A stretch of DNA of 11,979 bases from NCBI GenBank assembly GCA_937895975.1, contig CALBLG010000086.1, positions 1 to 11,979 on the forward strand. The letters are read 5' to 3'. This DNA comes from an uncultured Slackia sp. (lineage in GTDB: Bacteria > Actinomycetota > Coriobacteriia > Coriobacteriales > Eggerthellaceae). The notes beneath the pieces are model-generated. The model was given only the letters and a program-made list of their open reading frames with translations. It had not been told where the DNA came from and did not search any database. Below, piece by piece: positions 6,051 through 11,979 of this stretch. The translations under genes and the position numbers were made by a program. The first letter of the stretch is position 1. Each line of letters opens with the position of its first letter.

Positions 6051-7313
6051 ATGCCCAACGAGCATAATTCCTATCTGTTCACTTCCGAGTCGGTGACCGA
6101 AGGCCATCCCGATAAGTTGTGCGACCAGGTTTCCGATGCCATTCTGGATGCCATCCTCGCTAAGGAAATCGAACTGCAGAAGGCTGGCTACACCGCGCCG
6201 AACGGCCAACCCGCCGACGTGGCCAAGGTTCGCTGCGCGTGCGAAACCGTGGCCACCACGGGCACCGTGTTCGTCACCGGCGAGATTCGCACCCAGGCCT
6301 ACGTCGACGTCGACACCATCGTGCGCGACGTGGTGCGTTCCATCGGCTACGACCGCGCGAAGTACGGCTTCGATTGCGACACGTGCGGCGTGATCAACGC
6401 CATTCACAGCCAAAGCCCCGATATTGCCCAGGGCGTTGACGAAAGCTGGGAAGCCCAGCACGGCGAAGCGGCCGACAAGGAAGATGAAACCGGCGCGGGC
6501 GACCAGGGCATGATGTTCGGCTATGCCTGCAACGACACCTCCACGCTTATGCCGATGCCCATCTATTTGGCGCATCGCCTGTCCGAGCGCCTGACCGAGG
6601 TGCGCAAGAACGGCACGCTGCCGTTCCTCCGTCCCGACGGCAAAACGCAAGTTTCCGTTCGTTACGTCGACGGCAAGCCCACGCAGGTGGAAAAGGTGCT
6701 CATTTCTACGCAGCACGACGAAGGTGTCGAGCACGATCAGCTCCAGAAGGCCCTGGTGGAACATGTGATTAGTCCCGTGTTGGATGCGGAAGGCGTGAAG
6801 GCCGCCGACGACATGGACATTTACATCAACCCCACCGGTCGTTTCGTTATCGGCGGCCCCATGGGCGACACGGGCCTTACCGGTCGCAAGATTATCGTCG
6901 ACACCTACGGCGGCATGGGCCGCCATGGCGGCGGCGCGTTTTCGGGCAAAGACTGCACGAAGGTCGACCGTTCGGCCGCATATGCGGCGCGCTGGGTTGC
7001 CAAAAACGTGGTGGCTGCCGGTCTGGCCGACCGCTGCGAGGTGCAAATCGCGTACGCCATCGGCATGGCCCGCCCCGTGAGCATCATGGTGGACACGTTC
7101 GGCACCGAGCATGTTCCCGTTGCCGATATCGAGCGCGCGGTGAGCGATGTGTTCGACCTGCGCCCCGCCGCGATTATCGATGCGCTCGATTTGCGCCGTC
7201 CGATTTACCGCCTTACGAGCAATTATGGCCACTTCGGCCGCGAGCTTCCCGAATTCACCTGGGAGCGTCGCGACAAGGCCGAGGCTCTGCGCAAAGCTTG
7301 CGGCTTGGAATAG
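6051..7313 (+). CDS. metK: S-adenosylmethionine synthetase (methionine adenosyltransferase)
   Basis: Makes S-adenosylmethionine from methionine and ATP, with Mg2+ and K+, in the cytoplasm as a homotetramer. The N-terminal motif TSESVTEGHPDK (residues 11-22) holds catalytic residues. Family signature 1, GAGDQGMMFGY, starts at 148, and signature 2, GGGAFSGKD followed by KVDRSAAY, starts at 293. Length is 420 residues, somewhat more than the usual 385-400, with extra acidic sequence just before GAGDQG. The chosen ATG at 6051 has AAAGGA 8 nt upstream and starts the conserved N-terminus. An in-frame ATG at 5934 would put 39 unrelated residues through the riboswitch and is not used. Product SAM probably represses translation through the leader. 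Confidence 0.98.
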   Translation: MPNEHNSYLFTSESVTEGHPDKLCDQVSDAILDAILAKEIELQKAGYTAPNGQPADVAKVRCACETVATTGTVFVTGEIRTQAYVDVDTIVRDVVRSIGYDRAKYGFDCDTCGVINAIHSQSPDIAQGVDESWEAQHGEAADKEDETGAGDQGMMFGYACNDTSTLMPMPIYLAHRLSERLTEVRKNGTLPFLRPDGKTQVSVRYVDGKPTQVEKVLISTQHDEGVEHDQLQKALVEHVISPVLDAEGVKAADDMDIYINPTGRFVIGGPMGDTGLTGRKIIVDTYGGMGRHGGGAFSGKDCTKVDRSAAYAARWVAKNVVAAGLADRCEVQIAYAIGMARPVSIMVDTFGTEHVPVADIERAVSDVFDLRPAAIIDALDLRRPIYRLTSNYGHFGRELPEFTWERRDKAEALRKACGLE

Positions 7314-7358
7314 CTGCCAGGCAGGATGATCGTGGGTCATGGCGGTTCGATCCACCAG

Positions 7359-7389
7359 GTTGGGACGGTTGAATGTCCCCCGTCCCAAC
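7359..7389 (+). other. 10-bp hairpin downstream of metK
   Basis: GTTGGGACGG (7359-7368) and CCGTCCCAAC (7380-7389) form a perfect 10-bp stem with an 11-nt loop. No T-tract follows, so it is not a standard terminator. It may stabilise the metK transcript 3' end or help the stronger terminator 44 nt further on. Confidence 0.5.
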
Positions 7390-7432
7390 GGTCCGCAATG
7401 CTCTCTATGTTTCGAACATTTGTTGGTTTTTG

Positions 7433-7464
7433 AAAGCGGGTTTCTTCAGAGGCCCGCTTTTCTT
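7433..7464 (+). terminator. Intrinsic terminator between metK and priA
   Basis: AAAGCGGG (7433-7440) pairs perfectly with CCCGCTTT (7453-7460) around a 12-nt loop, and the T-rich tail continues as TCTT. This is the clearest intrinsic terminator in the window. Its tail runs directly into the -10 box proposed for priA, so metK termination and priA initiation are packed within about 45 bp. Confidence 0.75.
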
Positions 7465-7478
7465 ATATACTCATGCCC
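7443..7478 (+). promoter_or_regulatory. Probable promoter of priA, with a leaderless start
   Basis: TATACT (7466-7471) is a good -10 box. The hexamer 17 bp upstream (TCTTCA, 7443-7448) matches TTGACA at only three positions. Transcription from this box should begin near 7478-7480, which coincides with the ATG at 7479. No Shine-Dalgarno sequence precedes either ATG. The same TATACTCA octamer stands at the def promoter. Confidence 0.5.
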
Positions 7479-9599
7479 ATGAGAACCGCTTCCGTTGTGC
7501 TTGACATACAAACCCAATCGCTCGATAGCCTGTATACCTATGTGGTGCCCGATGAACTCACGGGCGTTCAGGTTGGCTGCGCTGTGCTTGTGGAATTCGG
7601 CGCGCGCCGCGCGATTGGCTACATCATGGAAGTAATCGAGCACGACGAGGCTGACGTGGCTCCCGAATCGTTCGCAAAACTGAAGCCGTTGCTGCAGGTG
7701 CTCTCTGCGTCATATTTCGACGAGGATGGCGCGGCGTTAATCCAATTTATTGCCCACGAATACGTGGCGCCGCTGAGTTCATGCGTTCATTTGCTCACGC
7801 CCGTCGGTCGTGCTCCGAAAGTTGTGAAACGGGGCGATGTGTGGGAATTGCAGAAGCCTGCGCGACGTCGCAAGAAGCACGTCGCCGAGCCCGAGCCGCC
7901 GCTCGATGAGGACATCGCCGAGGCTGCGGAAGCACGCGAGGCGTTCGACCTTACCGATGGGCAAGCGAAGGCGATTGAGGTTATCCAAGGGTGCATCGAT
8001 CGGTGCGCGGGCGAGGTCGCCGTCATAGACGGCGTTACGGGTTCGGGCAAAACCGAGGTGTACTTGCGCGCCATCCGTCATGCGCTTGAACTGGGTCGCG
8101 GCGCCATCGTGCTGGTGCCGGAAATCGCGCTTACGCCGCAAACCGTGTCGCGCTTCGAAGACCGCTTCGGCGACACGGTAGCTGTGATGCATTCGCGCAT
8201 GACTGGCGCCGAGCGCTATGATCAGTGGGAAGCGGTGCGCATTGGAAGAAAGCGCGTCGTGGTGGGGGCGAGAAGCGCGTTGTTTTGCCCCATGCCGTCA
8301 TTGGGGCTGGTCGTGATCGATGAAGAACACGAGAGCACCTATAAACAGGAAAGCGCGCCTCGCTACCATGCTCGCGACGTGGCCGCGTGGATGGCGCAAC
8401 GCACGGGCGCCGCGCTGGTGCTGGGCAGCGCGACCCCCTCTATCGAAACCCTGTGCCGCACGAAGGTCGACGATTCTTGGCACCGCGTGTCGCTTCCCGC
8501 GCGCGCGAACGGGAAACCCATGCCAGACGTGCGCATCCTCGATATGGCGCGGGAATTCGGTCACGGGTCGCGCTCCATGTTCGCCAAGGAGCTGCAAAAC
8601 CAATTGTTTGCCGCCACCGATGCGGGGCATAAAGCGGTGCTTTTGCTGAACCAGCGCGGTTTCGCGAATTTCCTGTTGTGCCGCGAATGCGGATACGTGC
8701 CCGAGTGCGACACCTGCTCGGTGTCGCTGACGTATCACGAGGTAGGCCGTAAGCTCGTATGCCACCATTGCGGCAAGGAAACGACGGCGCCGGTCACATG
8801 CCCAGTATGCGGCAGCCCCTACTTGAAGAAATTCGGCGCAGGCACGCAGCGCGTCGAGATGGAACTGCGGCGCTTGCTGCGGGAGCATTGCGAGGCGTCG
8901 GGCGCGACCATGCCGCGTATCGTGCGCATGGATTCCGACACCACCTCGACGCGCGACGCGCATGAAAAACTGCTCGCAGAATTCGGCGCTCCGGGTGCTG
9001 CCGTGCTGCTGGGCACGCAGATGATCGCCAAGGGGCTCGATTTCGACGAGGTGGTGCTGGTAGGCGTGATCAACGCCGACACCCAGCTGCGCCTGCCTGA
9101 TTTTCGTTCGGCCGAGCGCACGTTCGACCTGGTGGAGCAGGTGGCTGGACGCGCCGGCCGAGGAAAACTCGATGGGTTGGTATTGGTGCAGACGTACATG
9201 CACGACGCCACGGCCATCCGCGCCGCCGCCGCGTACGACCGCGGCCGCTTCCTGCGCGACGAGCTTCCCAAGCGAAAGATGCTCGGGTATCCGCCGTACG
9301 CAAGGCTTGCCAACATATTGGTATGGGGCGCCGACGAGGCCGAGGTCCGCACCGAGGCGATGAAACTTTCCGAACGCGTGAACGAGACAATCGTCGACAT
9401 CATGGGGCCCGGATGGCAGAATTTGGGCGCAGCGCCCTGCGCTATCGACAAGTTGCGCGGGCAGCATCGCTGGCATATCCTCATAAAGGCGCCCGCCGGT
9501 TCCGACATTTCGAAGCTGGCGGAACCTGTCATTCGCAAGCGAAAGGCGAACAAAAAGGTGAACGTGGCGGTGGATGTCGATCCATACAGCCTGCTGTAG
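7479..9599 (+). CDS. priA: Primosomal protein N' (replication restart helicase PriA)
   Basis: 3'-5' superfamily 2 DNA helicase that reloads the replisome at stalled forks. The protein is 706 residues from this ATG; a second in-frame ATG at 7473 would add two. The N-terminal 3'BD-like domain is followed by Walker A GVTGSGKT (185-192), the DEEH box (281-284), GSATPSIET, and the C-terminal helicase motifs GTQMIAKGLDFD and QVAGRAGRG. Eight zinc-binding cysteines (401, 404, 410, 413, 428, 431, 441, 444) form the usual four CxxC pairs between the helicase lobes. All key residues are intact. I prefer the start at 7479 because a -10 box ends 7 nt before it and there is no ribosome-binding site. The gene is followed by a separate def promoter. 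Confidence 0.97.
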   Translation: MRTASVVLDIQTQSLDSLYTYVVPDELTGVQVGCAVLVEFGARRAIGYIMEVIEHDEADVAPESFAKLKPLLQVLSASYFDEDGAALIQFIAHEYVAPLSSCVHLLTPVGRAPKVVKRGDVWELQKPARRRKKHVAEPEPPLDEDIAEAAEAREAFDLTDGQAKAIEVIQGCIDRCAGEVAVIDGVTGSGKTEVYLRAIRHALELGRGAIVLVPEIALTPQTVSRFEDRFGDTVAVMHSRMTGAERYDQWEAVRIGRKRVVVGARSALFCPMPSLGLVVIDEEHESTYKQESAPRYHARDVAAWMAQRTGAALVLGSATPSIETLCRTKVDDSWHRVSLPARANGKPMPDVRILDMAREFGHGSRSMFAKELQNQLFAATDAGHKAVLLLNQRGFANFLLCRECGYVPECDTCSVSLTYHEVGRKLVCHHCGKETTAPVTCPVCGSPYLKKFGAGTQRVEMELRRLLREHCEASGATMPRIVRMDSDTTSTRDAHEKLLAEFGAPGAAVLLGTQMIAKGLDFDEVVLVGVINADTQLRLPDFRSAERTFDLVEQVAGRAGRGKLDGLVLVQTYMHDATAIRAAAAYDRGRFLRDELPKRKMLGYPPYARLANILVWGADEAEVRTEAMKLSERVNETIVDIMGPGWQNLGAAPCAIDKLRGQHRWHILIKAPAGSDISKLAEPVIRKRKANKKVNVAVDVDPYSLL

Positions 9600-9654
9600 C
9601 AATCTCTCTTCTTGTGTGTCATCTGCGCATTTATGCCGAGCGCGGGCTTCGTTT

Positions 9655-9662
9655 GCTATACT
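9655..9662 (+). promoter_or_regulatory. Extended -10 promoter upstream of def
   Basis: TGCTATACT gives a -10 box TATACT (9657-9662) with an upstream TG, the extended -10 form that tolerates the poor -35 seen here (around TGCCGA, 9634-9639). Predicted transcription start is near 9669, giving a leader of about 59 nt. It lies 58 nt after the priA stop codon, so def and fmt need not depend on priA transcription. Confidence 0.5.
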
Positions 9663-9682
9663 CACGCCTGCAAACTTTGCAT

Positions 9683-9710
9683 GAAAGCGGGTCGCGATCG
9701 CGGCCCTTTC
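9683..9710 (+). other. Leader hairpin just upstream of the def ribosome-binding site
   Basis: GGGTCGC (9689-9695) pairs with GCGGCCC (9700-9706) around GATC, with one U.G pair. The outer bases GAAA (9683-9686) and TTTC (9707-9710) extend it past a two-base bulge. The AAAGGA site begins 5 nt after the hairpin. No T-tract follows. It could tune translation or protect the mRNA 5' end. Confidence 0.5.
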
Positions 9711-9727
9711 GATAAAAGGAATTGAAT

Positions 9728-10270
9728 ATGGCTTTTGACACGCTTCCGGTGGTTGAATACCCCGACCCCATTCTTCGCCAGGTGTGCGAGGAATGCGACA
9801 TCAAAGACAAGAGCTTGAAGAAGCTCGCCAAGCAGATGGCCAAAACGATGTACAAGAACAACGGCTGCGGCATCGCCGCGCCGCAGGTGGGCGTGCTTAA
9901 GCGCATCATCGTCATCGACTGCGACCAAGAAGACGGCCGCCAAGACCCCATTACCCTTATCAACCCAGAGATTCTTGAACTCAAGGGCGATTTCGTCACC
10001 GAGGAAGAGGGATGCCTTTCGTGCCCTGGCATTTCGGTGCCCGAGCGACGCCGCGAGTACGCCGTGGTGAAATTCACCGCCCTTGACGGCGACGAGTACG
10101 TCATTGAAGGCGACGGGCTGCTGGGCCGCTGCCTGCAGCATGAAATCGACCACCTCAACGGCAAAACGCTGTTCGAGAGCGCCGACCCGGCCGCTCGCAT
10201 TAAAGCGCTTCGAGACTACGAAATCGCGAAAGCCCAAGGCGCTAAGCCGGGCGAGACGAGCATCGACTAG
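9728..10270 (+). CDS. def: Peptide deformylase
   Basis: Metalloenzyme that removes the formyl group from the N-terminal methionine of new proteins. It is 180 residues long with all three family motifs: G46-C-G-IAAPQ (motif 1, with Cys in the variable position), EEGCLS with metal ligand C96 (motif 2), and HEIDH at 138-142 with metal ligands H138 and H142 and catalytic E139 (motif 3). The ATG at 9728 is 7 nt after AAAGGA; an in-frame TTG at 9722 is only 1 nt from that site and is not credible. It is followed 27 nt later by fmt, which puts the formyl group on, so the two enzymes of the cycle are co-transcribed. It has its own probable promoter. Confidence 0.97.
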   Translation: MAFDTLPVVEYPDPILRQVCEECDIKDKSLKKLAKQMAKTMYKNNGCGIAAPQVGVLKRIIVIDCDQEDGRQDPITLINPEILELKGDFVTEEEGCLSCPGISVPERRREYAVVKFTALDGDEYVIEGDGLLGRCLQHEIDHLNGKTLFESADPAARIKALRDYEIAKAQGAKPGETSID

Positions 10271-10297
10271 CAAGCTATCACGAAAGGCGGTGATTCC

Positions 10298-11251
10298 ATG
10301 CGCGTCGTATTCATGGGAACCCCCGATTTCGCCGCGAGCATCCTCATCGAATTGAAGGAGCAGCACGATGTGGTTGCGGTTTACACCAGGGCCGACGCCG
10401 TTCGCGGGCGCGGCAAGAAGCTGGTTCCTTCGCCTGTGAAAGAGGTGGCGCTCGCAGCGGGCATCCCCGTGTTCGAGCCGCGCACCTTGCGCGAGCAGGC
10501 CGAGGTCGAGCGCCTGCGCGAGCTGGCTCCCGAAGCAATTTGCGTTGCCGCGTACGGCATGATTCTTCCGCAGTCCGTGCTCGACATTCCGAAGTATGGT
10601 TGCTTCAACGTGCATGCGTCGCTTCTGCCCAAGTATCGCGGTGCCGCGCCCATCGAACGCGCCATATTGAATGGTGATGAAGAAGCGGGCGTGTGCATCA
10701 TGCGCATGGAAGCGGGGCTCGATACGGGCGATTACTGCATCTCGCGCTCATGCGAGATTGCGGGCATGAGCGCCCAGCATCTTACCGGCGAACTCGCCGA
10801 CAAGGGCGCGAACGCGCTGCTGTCGGCGCTTTACGCGGTAGAGCAGGGGTCGATTCGCTGGACGAAGCAGTCCGACGAAGACGCGACGTGGGCGCCGAAG
10901 ATCGAGAAAGGCGAGCTGAACATCGCCCCCGAGCTTTCGCGCGTCGATAATCTGCGCCGCGTGCAGGCGTCGGGGGAGCAGCATCCTTCGAAGTGCTCCA
11001 TCGCAGGCAAGGGCGTCACGGTTGTCGTTGCGTCGGCGGTTTCGGAAGACGATTCGTGCTTCTATGCGGCGCAAACGGTTGAGCGGGGCAAAGTTGCCTT
11101 CATTCAAAAAAGGTTGTTCCTCGGGTGCGCAGACGGCGCATTCGAGATTGTGGAAATAAAGCCCGACGGCAAAAAAGACATGGACGCGAAATCGTTCGCG
11201 GCCGGCATTCAGAACATCAAGTCGGGTACGATTGAGTGGGAGACTATCTAA
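10298..11251 (+). CDS. fmt: Methionyl-tRNA formyltransferase
   Basis: Transfers a formyl group from 10-formyl-tetrahydrofolate to Met-tRNA for translation initiation. The protein has 317 residues, the usual length. The N-terminal Rossmann-like start MRVVFMGTPDFA is diagnostic. The catalytic triad is intact: N104 and H106 in FNVHASLLPKYRGAAPI, and D142 in GLDTGD. The C-terminal OB-fold tRNA-binding domain covers about 205-317. The ATG follows AAAGGCGGTG. It lies 27 nt after def, and the following gene starts on the base after its stop codon, so this is an operon of def, fmt and the next gene. Confidence 0.98.
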   Translation: MRVVFMGTPDFAASILIELKEQHDVVAVYTRADAVRGRGKKLVPSPVKEVALAAGIPVFEPRTLREQAEVERLRELAPEAICVAAYGMILPQSVLDIPKYGCFNVHASLLPKYRGAAPIERAILNGDEEAGVCIMRMEAGLDTGDYCISRSCEIAGMSAQHLTGELADKGANALLSALYAVEQGSIRWTKQSDEDATWAPKIEKGELNIAPELSRVDNLRRVQASGEQHPSKCSIAGKGVTVVVASAVSEDDSCFYAAQTVERGKVAFIQKRLFLGCADGAFEIVEIKPDGKKDMDAKSFAAGIQNIKSGTIEWETI

Positions 11252-11979
11252 ATGGCATACGACAACAACGGCTCGGGCAATCGCGATCATCGCGCGGGCG
11301 GCAACCGAGGCGGCCAGGGCCGCAGCAATAGCGGCTATCGCGGCAAAGGCGGCTACAACCGAGGCCACAATGGCGGCAAGGGCGGTTTCCATGGTTCGAA
11401 GAGCCAGGGCGGCTACAAGAAGCGCGACGGCGAAGGCCGGAAGTTCGATCGCGACGACAACCGTGGTGGCTATAAGGGCGGAAAGTCCCAGGGCGGCTAC
11501 AAAGGCCGCAGCGACCGAGGCAACCGCGGCCCCAAGCGCGATGGCGAATTCCGTGGCAAGGACCGCGACTTCGACCGCAAGCCGCGCCGCGATGGCGACT
11601 TCAAAAAAGACGGCTTCAAGAAGGACTTCAAGCGCGACGACCGCAAATTCGATCGTTCCGATCGCGGTCCCAAGCGCGACTTCGATCGCAAGCCGCAGGA
11701 TGGGTGCTCGTTCGAAAAGCGCGAAGGCGGCAATTTCGAGCGCAGCGATAAGCGCGACTTCAAGCCGCGTGACAACCGCCGCTTCGACGACCGTCCCAGG
11801 AAACGTTTCGATGACGACAAGCGCGACTTCAAGCCGCGCCGCGATGATGACCGCCGCGCCGCCTCTGTCGACGACGACGCGCCCCGCAGCGAATACCGCG
11901 ACCGCCGACGCAAGGGCGAAGGCTATCGCGGTACGGGCGGCGGCTATCGCAAGCCCAAAGGCCAGGTGCATGTAACGCC
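11252..11979 (+). CDS. Start of a protein with a long disordered Arg/Gly/Asp/Lys-rich N-terminus, possibly RsmB/Fmu rRNA methyltransferase (3'-truncated)
   Basis: The ATG follows the fmt stop codon TAA directly, with GGGAGA about 8 nt upstream inside fmt. The frame is open for 242 codons to the window edge. The visible part has no Leu, Ile or Trp and only one Cys, and is dominated by G, R, K, D, F and N. It begins with RGG/GGY-type stretches (RGKGGYNRG, KSQGGYK twice), then F-D-R/K-rich repeats (DFDRKP twice, KRDFKPR twice). Such sequence is intrinsically disordered and typical of RNA-binding or condensate-forming tails. The last residues KPKGQVHVT may lead into a folded domain. In related actinobacteria fmt is followed by the rRNA cytosine methyltransferase gene (fmu/rsmB), so that is my best guess for the rest. 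DEAD-box helicase or another RNA-binding protein is possible. Confidence 0.8.
   Translation, partial: MAYDNNGSGNRDHRAGGNRGGQGRSNSGYRGKGGYNRGHNGGKGGFHGSKSQGGYKKRDGEGRKFDRDDNRGGYKGGKSQGGYKGRSDRGNRGPKRDGEFRGKDRDFDRKPRRDGDFKKDGFKKDFKRDDRKFDRSDRGPKRDFDRKPQDGCSFEKREGGNFERSDKRDFKPRDNRRFDDRPRKRFDDDKRDFKPRRDDDRRAASVDDDAPRSEYRDRRRKGEGYRGTGGGYRKPKGQVHVT
11750..11838 (+). repeat. 20-nt direct repeat inside the low-complexity coding region
   Basis: The same 20 bases occur at 11750-11769 and 11819-11838, 69 nt apart and in frame, encoding KRDFKPR each time. Shorter variants (for example around 11670-11700, KRDFDRKP) occur nearby. This indicates growth of the disordered region by in-frame repeat duplication. 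Confidence 0.75.

Noticed and set aside
7341..7360. GGTTCGATCC string after metK, resembling a tRNA T-arm
   Set aside because: The flanking bases do not make a 5-bp T-stem, and there is no room for or trace of the acceptor, D and anticodon arms, because metK coding sequence ends at 7313.
4302..7388. A stop-free antisense frame of 1028 codons across the radical SAM gene, the metK leader and metK
   Set aside because: It is in codon register with both real genes, so it stays open simply because they avoid TTA, CTA and TCA codons. Its translation is His/Arg/Ala-rich with no recognisable domain, while the sense frames carry intact enzyme motifs.
9722..9727. TTG start for def
   Set aside because: Only 1 nt from the AAAGGA site. 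The ATG at 9728 has normal spacing and fits the family N-terminus.
10748..11971. 407-codon minus-strand frame over fmt and the low-complexity region
   Set aside because: Its Ala/Val/Leu-rich translation is the mirror of the GGC/CGC/GAC repeats on the plus strand. It crosses the fmt 3' half, which is certainly coding on the plus strand.
11232..11975. Plus-strand frame beginning inside the end of fmt
   Set aside because: It overlaps the fmt end and reads as Ala/Thr/Ser repeats, a frame-shifted shadow of the frame starting at 11252, which has a ribosome-binding site and directly abuts the fmt stop.

Overview
The window is a GC-rich (about 60%) stretch of bacterial chromosome carrying mostly housekeeping genes. 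The order metK - priA - def - fmt - (probable rsmB), the high-GC codon use and the presence of Fe-S/radical-SAM accessory genes suggest an actinobacterial, probably Coriobacteriia/Eggerthellaceae-like anaerobe. This placement is inferred from gene order and protein style, not from a marker search. I see no mobile element, CRISPR array, tRNA or rRNA.

Layout. Positions 2-628 hold the 3' part of a DUF1461-type membrane protein, followed 24 nt later by gltX (glutamyl-tRNA synthetase). After a probable terminator comes a 355-residue protein with four 4Fe-4S-type cysteine clusters. Between this gene and a convergent TetR-family regulator (minus strand) lies a 167-nt non-coding block, 3428-3594. It holds three end-to-end hairpins, and the large loops of the first and third contain perfectly complementary 20-nt tracts. 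The tetR gene is divergent from a 486-residue radical SAM enzyme, and their shared 225-nt promoter region holds several short palindromes that could be operators.

Downstream of the radical SAM gene, a compact SAM-I/SAM-IV-like riboswitch candidate (about 5947-6035) sits directly against the ribosome-binding site of metK (SAM synthetase). After metK comes a terminator whose T-tract runs into a -10 box for priA (primosomal helicase), and priA looks leaderless. Then def (peptide deformylase), preceded by its own extended -10 promoter, and fmt (Met-tRNA formyltransferase) form the formyl-methionine pair. Directly after the fmt stop codon a reading frame starts that runs off the window. Its 242 visible residues are an extremely low-complexity, Arg/Gly/Asp/Lys/Phe-rich disordered segment, likely the N-terminal extension of an RNA-binding enzyme such as RsmB/Fmu.

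Together the genes serve translation (gltX, def, fmt, probable rRNA methyltransferase), replication restart (priA) and SAM metabolism (metK). The Fe-S and TetR/radical-SAM genes are the accessory, functionally open part. No stretch over 300 nt lacks a gene. The longest gaps are 4197-4421 (225 nt, regulatory) and 3412-3617 (206 nt, structured element).
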